A stretch of 64,000 nucleotides of DNA from Flavobacteriaceae bacterium (lineage in GTDB: Bacteria; Bacteroidota; Bacteroidia; Flavobacteriales; Flavobacteriaceae): assembly GCA_947446635.1 (NCBI GenBank), contig CANFHF010000004.1, positions 62,001-126,000 of the forward strand, written 5' to 3'. Below the pieces are notes generated by a model. It had not been told where the DNA came from. It searched no databases and saw nothing but the letters and a program-made list of their open reading frames with translations. Of the stretch, positions 8,748-17,283 are shown piece after piece; the stretch's first letter is position 1, and each line of letters starts with the position of its first letter. The position numbers and the translations under genes are program-made.

Positions 8748-10301
8748 ATGGATACTATAAAAATACTTTGGGTCGATGATGAAATTGACTACTTAAAATC
8801 GCACATATTATTCTTGGAAAAGAAAAATTACAGTATCACAACCTGTAATAACGGTAGAGACGCGATTGATATATTTGAAGAAAATAATTTTGATATTGTT
8901 TTCCTAGATGAAAATATGCCAGGAATGAGTGGCTTAGAAACACTCTCAGAAATGAAGGAGAAAAAATCGTCCATCCCGATGATTATGATTACCAAGAGTG
9001 AGGAAGAGTATATTATGGAAGAGGCCATTGGTTCAAAAATAGCAGACTATTTAATAAAACCTGTTAATCCAAACCAAATTTTGTTAAGTTTAAAAAGAAA
9101 CTTGGATCATTCGAGATTGGTTTCCCAAAAAACAACTCTAGATTACCAGAAGGAATTTCGAAAAATTTCTATGGAAATGGCCATGGTCAATTCACATGAA
9201 GATTGGGTAGAATTGTATAAGAAATTAGTTTTTTGGGAATTGGAACTCGAAAATATTGATGATCAAAGTATGATCGAAATTTTGGAATCACAAAAAGCAG
9301 AAGCTAATTCCCAATTTGGAAAATTTATAGAACGCAATTATGAAGACTGGTTTGACCCAAAATCAAAAAAACCTATACAATCTCATACTTTATTCAAAGA
9401 ATTAGTAGCTCCAGAAATTGTAAAAAAGGACAAGCCTATACTATTTGTTGTAATTGATAATTTACGTTATGACCAATGGAAAATATTAGAGAGTGTGGTA
9501 GGTAATCATTATAAACTAGAAAAAGAAGTGCCCTATTACGCCATATTACCAACAGCCACACAATATGCCCGAAATTCTATTTTCTCTGGATTGACGCCTA
9601 TTGAAATGGAAAAACAGTTTCCTCAATATTGGAAAAATGATCCCGAGGAAGGCGGAAAAAATTTATTTGAAGCTGAATTTTTGACTGCGCAATTAAAACG
9701 ATTAGGATTAAATATCAAGCAAGATTATTACAAAATAACAAATTTAGCGGCCGGAAGAAAATTAGTAGAGACTTTTAAATCATTAAAAAACAATGATTTG
9801 ATTACGGTAGTTTATAATTTTGTGGATATGCTTTCACATGCTAAAACAGAGATGGACGTAGTAAAAGAACTTACTTCTGACGACAAAGCCTATCGATCAT
9901 TAACTTTAAGTTGGTTCAAAAATTCACCACTTTTAGAAATCATACAGCAAGCCCAAAAAATGGGATTCAAGTTAATTTTAACTACCGATCACGGGACGAT
10001 AAACGTAAAAAATCCTACGAGAGTAGTGGGAGATAAAAACACAAGTGTTAATTTGCGTTACAAAACAGGTAAAAGCTTAACCTATGAACATCGGGATGTT
10101 TATGCTATTAAAGATCCTAAAAAAATTGGGTTGCCTTCAGTAAACATGACCAGTTCATATATTTTTGCAAAAAATGATTTATTTTTGGCGTATGTCAATA
10201 ATTACAATCATTATGTTAGTTATTACAAAAACACTTATCAACATGGGGGGATTTCTTTGGAGGAAATGATCATCCCGTTTTTGATTTTTAATCCGAAATA
10301 A
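8748..10301 (+). CDS. porX: PorX, response regulator with PglZ domain (T9SS regulator)
   Basis: PorX couples a receiver domain to an alkaline-phosphatase-superfamily PglZ domain and, with the kinase PorY and sigma factor SigP in Porphyromonas gingivalis, controls type IX secretion genes. Here the receiver (about 1-118) shows the acidic pair D10/D11, phospho-acceptor D54 in FLDENMPGMSG and the lysine in DYLIKPVNP. A helical linker (about 120-215) follows. The PglZ part shows VVIDNLRYDQW, the threonine in ILPTATQYARNSIFSG, and TTDHGTINV, consistent with an intact two-zinc phosphodiesterase centre. The length of 517 aa equals that commonly seen for PorX. tsaE starts 18 bases downstream, so the two are likely co-transcribed. 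porY is not in the window. Confidence 0.95.
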   Translation: MDTIKILWVDDEIDYLKSHILFLEKKNYSITTCNNGRDAIDIFEENNFDIVFLDENMPGMSGLETLSEMKEKKSSIPMIMITKSEEEYIMEEAIGSKIADYLIKPVNPNQILLSLKRNLDHSRLVSQKTTLDYQKEFRKISMEMAMVNSHEDWVELYKKLVFWELELENIDDQSMIEILESQKAEANSQFGKFIERNYEDWFDPKSKKPIQSHTLFKELVAPEIVKKDKPILFVVIDNLRYDQWKILESVVGNHYKLEKEVPYYAILPTATQYARNSIFSGLTPIEMEKQFPQYWKNDPEEGGKNLFEAEFLTAQLKRLGLNIKQDYYKITNLAAGRKLVETFKSLKNNDLITVVYNFVDMLSHAKTEMDVVKELTSDDKAYRSLTLSWFKNSPLLEIIQQAQKMGFKLILTTDHGTINVKNPTRVVGDKNTSVNLRYKTGKSLTYEHRDVYAIKDPKKIGLPSVNMTSSYIFAKNDLFLAYVNNYNHYVSYYKNTYQHGGISLEEMIIPFLIFNPK

Positions 10302-10319
10302 ACACTGAAGACTTCAGAT

Positions 10320-10727
10320 ATGGAAATTACTTTTTCGTTAGACGAGATTAATGTTGTTGCCAAGAAAATTTTAGAACAAAATCCAAATAAAATCATACTT
10401 TTTCATGGTAATATGGGTGTTGGCAAAACTACTTTGATAAAAAAAATAACAAATGAATTAGGAGTTTATGGAGCTACAAGCAGTCCAACTTTTTCTTTAG
10501 TTAACGAATACCATACTAATGATAATCAATTGGTTTATCATTTTGATTTTTATAGATTAAAAACAGAAACCGAAGCTTTAGATATGGGTGTGGATGAATA
10601 TCTATATTCTGGAAATTGGTGTTTTATTGAATGGGCCGATAAAATCTCTAACTTGGTGCCCGAAATTCATTCGGTAATTTTCATAAAACTACTACCTGAC
10701 GGCAAGCGTCATCTAAAAATGAGTTGA
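10320..10727 (+). CDS. tsaE: tRNA threonylcarbamoyladenosine synthesis ATPase TsaE
   Basis: TsaE is the small P-loop ATPase that works with TsaB and TsaD to make t6A at position 37 of ANN-decoding tRNAs. The Walker A loop is GNMGVGKTTLIK, followed by the family signatures SSPTFSLVNEY and YHFDFYRL, and FIEWADKI near the C terminus. The 135-aa length is normal. It begins 18 bases after porX. Pairing of porX, tsaE and alanine dehydrogenase is, to my recollection, common in Flavobacteriia. Confidence 0.96.
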   Translation: MEITFSLDEINVVAKKILEQNPNKIILFHGNMGVGKTTLIKKITNELGVYGATSSPTFSLVNEYHTNDNQLVYHFDFYRLKTETEALDMGVDEYLYSGNWCFIEWADKISNLVPEIHSVIFIKLLPDGKRHLKMS

Positions 10728-10795
10728 ATTATTTACATTAAAAATACAAAATCTAAACTTTTTACGTAAATTGTACACCTAATTTAATAGAGCCG

Positions 10796-11989
10796 ATGTC
10801 AATAACTCCATTTACTAAACAACAGTTATTACCACAAGAAGAAAAACTTGAAATAGAGAGCCAAAAAAGTGAACTTTTTATTGGAATACCCAAAGAGTCT
10901 AGCTACCAGGAACGTCGCATTTGCCTCACTCCTGACGCTGTAAACTCATTAACTTATCAAGGACATCGTGTGATGATTGAAGCAGGGGCTGGAGAAAACT
11001 CAAGTTATTCTGACAAAGAATATGCTGATGCTGGAGCAGAAATCACAAAAGATACCAAAAAAGTATTCGGCTGCCCTATAATTTTAAAGGTTGAACCCCC
11101 GAGTTTGGCGGAAATAGAAATGATAAATCCCAAAACAATTATTATTTCTGCTATTCAATTAAAGACTCGAAAGAAAGTTTATTTTTCGGCATTAATTCAA
11201 AAAAAAATTACTGCTCTTGCCTTTGAATATATAAAAGACGAAGATGGTTCCTATCCTGCCGTGAAATCCTTGAGCGAAATTGCAGGAACCGCTTCGATAT
11301 TAATTGCTGCTGAATTAATGATTACCAATGAATTTGGAAAAGGATTATTGTTAGGAAACATTACTGGAGTCCCACCTACTGACGTGGTTATTCTTGGAGC
11401 TGGAACTGTGGGTGAATTTGCTGCTAAAACAGCTATTGGATTAGGCGCTAATGTGAAAGTTTTCGACAATTCAATTACAAAACTAAGGCGTTTGCAAAAT
11501 AATTTAAACCAGCGGATTTTCACCTCAACCATCCATCCAAAATCTTTATTAAAAGCACTTCGAAGATGTGATGTTGCCATCGGCGCCATGCGTGGCAAGG
11601 AGCGTTGTCCTGTTGTGGTTACTGAAACAATGGTAGAACATATGAAAAAAGGAGCTGTAATTGTTGACGTGAGTATCGACACAGGAGGCTGCTTTGAAAC
11701 TTCAGAAGTAACTACTCATCAAAAACCAACCTTTATCAAAAACAATGTTATACATTATTGCGTACCAAATATACCTTCTAGATATTCAAAAACAGCCTCA
11801 CTTTCCATTAGCAACATCCTCACCCCATATTTATTGCAAATTGCAGAAGATGGAGGTATCGAAAGTGCAATCAGACGCAACAACGGCTTAAAAAATGGAG
11901 TTTATTTATACCATGGAATTCTGACTAATAGAGCAATTAGCGATTGGTTTGATTTGCCTAATAACGATATTAATTTAATAGTGTTTTAA
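10796..11989 (+). CDS. ald: Alanine dehydrogenase
   Basis: NAD-dependent L-alanine to pyruvate plus ammonium. The N-terminal substrate domain begins about residue 30 (FIGIPKESSYQERRICLTP, with the RR that binds substrate). The Rossmann nucleotide domain shows VVILGAGTVGEFAAKTAIGLG, and VIVDVSIDTGGCFETS is the conserved segment after it. At 397 aa it is about 25 residues longer than the classical enzyme, because of a polar N-terminal extension (MSITPFTKQQLLPQEEKLEI), seen in the Bacteroidota group. Related NAD(P) transhydrogenase alpha subunits are longer and lack this C terminus. It is 68 bases after tsaE. Confidence 0.92.
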   Translation: MSITPFTKQQLLPQEEKLEIESQKSELFIGIPKESSYQERRICLTPDAVNSLTYQGHRVMIEAGAGENSSYSDKEYADAGAEITKDTKKVFGCPIILKVEPPSLAEIEMINPKTIIISAIQLKTRKKVYFSALIQKKITALAFEYIKDEDGSYPAVKSLSEIAGTASILIAAELMITNEFGKGLLLGNITGVPPTDVVILGAGTVGEFAAKTAIGLGANVKVFDNSITKLRRLQNNLNQRIFTSTIHPKSLLKALRRCDVAIGAMRGKERCPVVVTETMVEHMKKGAVIVDVSIDTGGCFETSEVTTHQKPTFIKNNVIHYCVPNIPSRYSKTASLSISNILTPYLLQIAEDGGIESAIRRNNGLKNGVYLYHGILTNRAISDWFDLPNNDINLIVF

Positions 11990-12001
11990 ATAAACTTTAT
12001 T

Positions 12002-12009
12002 TACCTTTG
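12002..12009 (+). promoter_or_regulatory. Candidate -10 element for the 124-aa gene
   Basis: TACCTTTG matches TAnnTTTG 14 bases before the ATG. The upstream TTG partner is weak. It suggests that the short downstream gene has its own promoter with a very short leader. Confidence 0.45.
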
Positions 12010-12023
12010 CCGAAAATTTAATT

Positions 12024-12398
12024 ATGAAATTTGCACACCGTTTCGCTTATTATTTGATAGGGCTAATAATGGGATTATTCTTTGTAGCTGCCGTTTTTAG
12101 CGGAAAAGACACCCGATGCAATTATTTCCCAAATGCTAGGGTCTTGAACGATTTAAGAAACAAACCATTTTATTATTCTGACAAAGCTTCACAAGTATTA
12201 AACGAAAAATGGATTGACACTGCCGACATTAAAAACACATTAAAATATGGTGATGTAGATTTTGACAACAGTAATATTGTTGTTGGAAGTGGCAAATTAT
12301 ATGTTATTGAAGGAAAAACTATAAAAAATCAAAATATCAGAATCAACGTGATTAATTATCCCGAAAAAGCAGTTTTAGATAAAATTATTAGAAAATAA
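12024..12398 (+). CDS. DUF4258-like small membrane-anchored protein, 124 aa
   Basis: One N-terminal hydrophobic segment (YYLIGLIMGLFFVAAVF, about 9-25) anchors or exports the protein. The rest is a small alpha/beta domain with ARVLNDLRNKPFYYSDKA and a beta-rich C terminus (KLYVIEGKTIKNQNIRINVI). It resembles DUF4258-type proteins found beside alanine dehydrogenase in Flavobacteriia; this is recollection, and the function is unknown. Starts 34 bases after ald. Confidence 0.7.
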   Translation: MKFAHRFAYYLIGLIMGLFFVAAVFSGKDTRCNYFPNARVLNDLRNKPFYYSDKASQVLNEKWIDTADIKNTLKYGDVDFDNSNIVVGSGKLYVIEGKTIKNQNIRINVINYPEKAVLDKIIRK

Positions 12399-12492
12399 AC
12401 CAAATCTATTTACTAAAAGCCTATAGTGGTTTAGTTAATCCTAGATATGATTTTTTTAGAAACACCACAAAGACATTCATAAAACCAGCACC

Positions 12493-15400
12493 TTATTTTT
12501 TAATTATTTTTACAATTGCTTTTTTATTATTTGATTTAACTTCCATGTAATAAGTTCCGGCTGGTAAATAATCAATATTTAACGTTGGGTTTAATGCCTT
12601 TGGATGCGCAATAAATACCGATTGTCCCATAATATTAAACAACTGAATGTCTGAAATTATTTCAGAATAAGTTAAAGTAAAATAATCTTTCACAGGATTT
12701 GGATAAAATTGCAATTCTTTAAAATCAAAAATAGTAGTTCCAAGATTATCACCAACGAATACGGCTAAAGGGGAATTACTAGTGCAACCACTTATAGTTT
12801 GCATTGCATAATATGTATTTCCCTTAATAAGTATAGTATTTAAATCTAATGAATTGATATTTGCTATTGCATTTTCAAGAGAGCTATACCAATGTAAGTT
12901 ACTTCCAACAACTACTAAGTCCCTGATAGATTTTGGAACATCTGAATTAAAACTTTGATTTTCCTCACCAGTAGGCGGTGGTGTGGTGTTTACTGTTATA
13001 GTCGTAGTAGTTGTATTGACACAAACCCCAGCGGTCGGAGTAAAGGTATAAGTAGTAGTTGTAGTGTTATTTATTAATGGAGACCATGTTCCGGCGATAG
13101 CATTGGTTGATATCTGTGGAAGTGCTGCCAATATCGCTCCTGAACAAACTGCTCCTACTTGATCGAAGGTCGGTGTGGTACTTGGATTAACAACAACCTG
13201 TACTGATTTGCTATAGACTGGGGTGCATGTTCCATTCTTCACTCGATACCATGTCGTTTTTTGTAAATCAGTTGTAGAATAACTAATTGCTTTTTCATTA
13301 CTAATATCAACAAAGCCGGTCGAACTAGACGTTATTGAGCGCTGCCATTGGATGGCTCCAATAGAACCAGTGCCGTAGATAAGAGTTTTACTTCCTCCTG
13401 AACAAATAGCCGAAGCACCCGTAATTAATTTAGAAGTCGATGTTGGCTCCACCGTTAGAACAATCGGCGTGGTGATTGCTTGTGCACAAACACCACTAGA
13501 CAAAACAGCTCTAAAATAAGTGGTAGCCAACAATGAAGCTGCTATAAATCTAGCCGAAGTAGCTGAAGAAATTTTAGTATAGGTTCCTGTTAAAGCGGTG
13601 GCTTTTTGCCATTGAATAGTTCCAACAGAATTATTTAAAGTTAATATTGTTGAATTGACTGTTTTACAAATATTAACATTACCACCCTCGATGTTCCCAA
13701 CAACTGGTTTTAAATTAACTACAACCTGAACCGCAGGACTATATATTGGATTGCATACCCCGCTACTATTCATTACTCGATACCAAGCGGATTCCTGTAA
13801 ATTAGTTGCTATATATACTCCTTCCGTTTCCCCATCAATATCAACAAAACCAGTTGAGCTAGATGTTATTGAACGCTGCCATTGAATATCTCCAACTGAA
13901 CCAGAGCCGTAAGTTAGAGTTTTGCTTCCTCCTGCACAAACAGCTGAGGCACCTGTTATTGTTTTAGAAACAGGGGTTGAATCAACAGTAATAACAACTG
14001 GATCTGTAATTTCTGAGGAGCAAACTCCACTAGACACAATAGCTCTGAAATAAGTAGTCGCCGTTAAGTTTGATGCAGTGTAGGTTTCTTTAATAGCTGA
14101 TGTGATATTTGCGAAAGTACCCGGAGAACCTCCAATATCTAATGCCTTTTGCCATTGAATGGTTCCCTCGTAATAGTTCAAAGTCAAGTCTGTAACATTT
14201 GATGTTTTACATACGGAAATGTCGCCTCCGTCGATATAACCCGCAGCTGAAAGCGGATAGTACAAAACCTTAACCGCTAAACTGTATTTAGGATCGCAAA
14301 CCTCCCCACTAGTATTCATTACCCTAAACCAGGTAGTTTCCTGTAAATCTGTTACTAAATATATTTCTCCCGATTTTCCATCAATATCATAAAAATCATC
14401 TACTGTACCGGAAGTTGAAGATTGCCATACCATGTCTCCTACGGAACCCGCGCCGTATTTAAGTTCTATGCTACTTCCTTCACAAACAGCTAAAGGTAAA
14501 GGTCCTGTTATTGTTTTAGAAATAGGGGTTGGGTCAACAGTAATTAAAACTGCATCTGTTTCGACTTTCTCACAAACCCCACTAGAAACAACAGCTTTAA
14601 AATAAGTAGTCGCAGTTAAGTTTGATGCAGTATAGGTATCTTTAGTAGCTGATGTAATATTAGCAAACGTACCAGGAGAACCTCCCGCATCTAGCGCTTT
14701 TTGCCATTGAATAGTTCCCTCGTAATCATTCAAAGTCAACTCTATAAGGTTTGATGTTTTACATACGGAAATATCACCTCCGTCGATATATCCAGCAGCT
14801 GGAAGTGGATTGACCACAACCTGAACCGCAGGACTATATATTGGAATGCAAACCCCACTAGTATTCATTACCCTAAACCAGGTTGTTTCCTGTAAATCTG
14901 TTGCTAGATATATTTCTCCCAATTTCCCATCAATATCATAAAAATCATCTGCTGTACCAGAAGATGAAGACTGCCATTGGATATCTCCAACTGAACCAGA
15001 GCCGTATTTAAGTTCTATGCTACTTCCTTCACAAACAGCTGAGGCACCTGTTATTGTTTTAGAAATAGGGGTTGGGTCAACAGTAATTAAAACTGCATCT
15101 GTTTCGACTTTCTCACAAACTCCACTAGAAACAACAGCTTTAAAATAAGTAGTCTCGGTTAATTTTGATGCAGTATAGGTATCATTAGTAGCTAAAGAAA
15201 TAAGAGAATAGGTTCCTGTTAAAGCAGTTGCTTTTTGCCATTGAATAGTTCCCTCGTAACCAATCAATGCCAAATCTGTAGTGTTTGATGTTTTGCATAC
15301 GGAAATGTCACCCCCTTCGATATAACCAGCTTTTGGAAGTGAATTGACCACAACCTGAACTGCAGGACTATATATTGGATTACAAACCCCACTAGTATTC

Positions 15401-15966
15401 TTTACTCTAAACCAGGTTGTTTCTTGTAAATTATTTGCTGTATATACTCCTCCTATTTCCCCATCAATGTCAATAAAATAATCTGCTACATCAGGAGAAG
15501 TAGTAGAATATTGCCATTGGATGGCACCAACAGAATTCGCGCCATAGGTGAATGTTTTAATTTCTCCTGCACAAACAGCTGAGGCACCTGTTATTGTTCT
15601 ATAAACAGGTGTTGGATCAACAGTCAAAACTGCTTCATTTGAAGTTAAAGATCCATTAACAACTACTCTATAAGAAGTTTCTGTGACTGGTGAAGTTGGT
15701 GTTTTAGTGATGTTTAAAGTAGCTGAATTGTAAGTTGAGTAAACACTACTAGCATTAGCAGAACTTATCGTTACCCAAGAAGTCGAAGGTGTTTTATAAG
15801 ACCAAGTATAATTCGGTGATGACACAGTTGCATTCACAGTAATACTTGCCATTGAACCGGTAGCACTACAAATATTGGGGTTTTGTATGGTTAAATCTTG
15901 AGAAAAAACTTCAACTGAAGAAAAAAGGGAAATAAATAAACAAATAAATAATTTTAACACTTTCAA
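12493..15966 (-). CDS. Secreted T9SS protein with tandem Ig-like repeats
   Basis: The frame opens at a TTG at 16029 but has no ATG; I place the start at the TTG at 15966 because it yields a classic signal peptide, MKVLKLFICLFISLF...VFSQ. The mature protein is made of alternating Ig-like modules of about 85-90 aa. Type A begins TITGASAVC and contains GSVGDIQWQ and LQETTWFRV; type B begins GYIDGGDISVCKTSN and contains YEGTIQWQKA and TTYFKAVVSSGVC. A-B pairs recur about four and a half times, with near-identical DNA in places. The C terminus carries a type A T9SS sorting signal: LQFYPNPVKDYF through YLPAGTYYMEVKS and a basic tail. It should be exported by Sec, then secreted and anchored by T9SS. 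Adhesion is a guess from the fold. Confidence 0.88.
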   Translation of the reverse strand: MKVLKLFICLFISLFSSVEVFSQDLTIQNPNICSATGSMASITVNATVSSPNYTWSYKTPSTSWVTISSANASSVYSTYNSATLNITKTPTSPVTETSYRVVVNGSLTSNEAVLTVDPTPVYRTITGASAVCAGEIKTFTYGANSVGAIQWQYSTTSPDVADYFIDIDGEIGGVYTANNLQETTWFRVKNTSGVCNPIYSPAVQVVVNSLPKAGYIEGGDISVCKTSNTTDLALIGYEGTIQWQKATALTGTYSLISLATNDTYTASKLTETTYFKAVVSSGVCEKVETDAVLITVDPTPISKTITGASAVCEGSSIELKYGSGSVGDIQWQSSSSGTADDFYDIDGKLGEIYLATDLQETTWFRVMNTSGVCIPIYSPAVQVVVNPLPAAGYIDGGDISVCKTSNLIELTLNDYEGTIQWQKALDAGGSPGTFANITSATKDTYTASNLTATTYFKAVVSSGVCEKVETDAVLITVDPTPISKTITGPLPLAVCEGSSIELKYGAGSVGDMVWQSSTSGTVDDFYDIDGKSGEIYLVTDLQETTWFRVMNTSGEVCDPKYSLAVKVLYYPLSAAGYIDGGDISVCKTSNVTDLTLNYYEGTIQWQKALDIGGSPGTFANITSAIKETYTASNLTATTYFRAIVSSGVCSSEITDPVVITVDSTPVSKTITGASAVCAGGSKTLTYGSGSVGDIQWQRSITSSSTGFVDIDGETEGVYIATNLQESAWYRVMNSSGVCNPIYSPAVQVVVNLKPVVGNIEGGNVNICKTVNSTILTLNNSVGTIQWQKATALTGTYTKISSATSARFIAASLLATTYFRAVLSSGVCAQAITTPIVLTVEPTSTSKLITGASAICSGGSKTLIYGTGSIGAIQWQRSITSSSTGFVDISNEKAISYSTTDLQKTTWYRVKNGTCTPVYSKSVQVVVNPSTTPTFDQVGAVCSGAILAALPQISTNAIAGTWSPLINNTTTTTYTFTPTAGVCVNTTTTTITVNTTPPPTGEENQSFNSDVPKSIRDLVVVGSNLHWYSSLENAIANINSLDLNTILIKGNTYYAMQTISGCTSNSPLAVFVGDNLGTTIFDFKELQFYPNPVKDYFTLTYSEIISDIQLFNIMGQSVFIAHPKALNPTLNIDYLPAGTYYMEVKSNNKKAIVKIIKK
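13170..15640. repeat. Tandem coding repeat, period about 540-550 bp
   Basis: Successive A-B module pairs of the T9SS protein are repeated at DNA level. For example, the segments around 14510-14610 and 15058-15158 are almost base-for-base identical (TTGGGTCAACAGTAATTAAA occurs in both). Divergence rises toward the C-terminal copies, which suggests recent duplication of the central pairs. Confidence 0.85.
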
Positions 15967-16083
15967 AACTGCATTTATTTTAAAATAATAATTCGCTAAT
16001 TTAGCAATTATTTTGAATATAAACTGCAATATAATTTGTGTTTATATTTTCTAATTCAATTAATTATAAACAGGATGAATCAT

Positions 16084-16113
16084 AAAAAAAAGCAAACATT
16101 TATTTGCCTTTTT
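16084..16113 (-). terminator. Probable terminator of the cysteine synthase gene
   Basis: GCAAA (16092-16096) pairs with TTTGC (16103-16107), flanked by A and T runs that extend the stem and give a T run leftward. A short AT-rich hairpin, moderate support. Confidence 0.5.
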
Positions 16114-16169
16114 CAAAAAAAAATTTTTATTCGTCATTCTTTAGGTTTTAGAACTAATTCAAAAAAAAC

Positions 16170-17210
16170 TTATTTTATAAATTCTATTTTCTGAGCTTCT
16201 TCTTCATTAATACTATCAAAGAAACCTTGCTCGTTCATCCAGTCGTCACTAAATACTTTACTCATGTATCGCGAACCATGATCAGGAAAAATAGCTACAA
16301 CATTACTATTTACATCAAACTCGCCTTCCTCTGCATATTGTTTAATCGCTTGAAGAACTGCTCCAGAAGTATACCCTACAAACATCCCTTCTTTTCTAAC
16401 TAACTCTCTAGTTGAGTGAGCGCTTTCTTCATCGGTAACTTTTATAAACTTATCAATAACGTCAAAATCGGTTGCTGATGGAATCAAATTTTTTCCCAAA
16501 CCTTCAATTCTGTATGGATAGATTTCTTCATTATCAAACTCTTTGGTTTCGTGGTATTTTTTTAATACAGAACCAAATGCATCTACACCTAAAATTCTAA
16601 TGTTAGGGTTTTGTTCTTTTAAATACTTAGCTGTTCCTGAAATAGTTCCACCTGTTCCGCTACAAGCAACAAGATGCGTGATTTTACCATTAGTTTGTTT
16701 CCAAATTTCAGGACCGGTAGATTTATAATGTGCATCGATATTTAATTGATTAAAATATTGATTAATATAAATAGATCCTTTAGTTTCCTCGTGCAGCCTC
16801 TTGGCAACTGTATAATACGAACGTTCATCATCTGCAGAAACATGTGCTGGACAAACATATACTTTAGCTCCTAAATTACGAAGCATGTCTATTTTATCTT
16901 TGGAAGATTTTGAACTTACGGCCAATATACAATTATATCCTTTAATGATACTTACCATTGCTAAGCTAAAGCCGGTATTACCCGATGTAGTTTCTATTAT
17001 AGTGTCACCTGGCGAAAGAATTCCTCTTTTTTCAGCTTCTTCAATTATATATAAAGCAATTCGATCTTTGGTAGAATGTCCAGGATTAAAGGCTTCTACT
17101 TTTGCATAAAAATTACCGAATAATTTTTCAGTAACTCTATTTAGCTTAATAAGTGGAGTGTTTCCTATTAATTCTAAAACATTATTATAAGCTTTAATTT
17201 CTTCTTTCAT
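16170..17210 (-). CDS. PLP-dependent cysteine synthase / cystathionine beta-synthase family enzyme
   Basis: A fold type II PLP enzyme. [12 protein letters not shown] opens the domain; the PLP lysine is in NPGHSTKDR (Lys48); [11 protein letters not shown] is the asparagine loop, and [16 protein letters not shown] binds the cofactor phosphate. The C-terminal part ([20 protein letters not shown]) resembles cystathionine beta-synthases and related cysteine synthases more than classical CysK. It probably makes cysteine or cystathionine from an activated serine, but the substrate cannot be fixed from sequence. The ATG at 17210 is chosen over a TTG six codons upstream because it begins the conserved [10 protein letters not shown]. 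346 aa, no CBS regulatory domain. Confidence 0.85.
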   Translation of the reverse strand: MKEEIKAYNNVLELIGNTPLIKLNRVTEKLFGNFYAKVEAFNPGHSTKDRIALYIIEEAEKRGILSPGDTIIETTSGNTGFSLAMVSIIKGYNCILAVSSKSSKDKIDMLRNLGAKVYVCPAHVSADDERSYYTVAKRLHEETKGSIYINQYFNQLNIDAHYKSTGPEIWKQTNGKITHLVACSGTGGTISGTAKYLKEQNPNIRILGVDAFGSVLKKYHETKEFDNEEIYPYRIEGLGKNLIPSATDFDVIDKFIKVTDEESAHSTRELVRKEGMFVGYTSGAVLQAIKQYAEEGEFDVNSNVVAIFPDHGSRYMSKVFSDDWMNEQGFFDSINEEEAQKIEFIK

Positions 17211-17283
17211 AAAAAAATAGTTAATCAAGGATTCTTTCGAACTTAACCTAAAAACCCTTGCAAATTTAACAAAAATTTTTTAA

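Noticed and set aside
11251..11682. Antisense open frame of 143 codons within alanine dehydrogenase
   Set aside because: It lies fully inside a well-conserved gene, has no promoter and looks like a composition shadow of the real frame.
13170..15640. CRISPR array
   Set aside because: Repeats are long, coding and in frame, with a period near 540-550 bp; no short repeat-spacer pattern is present.
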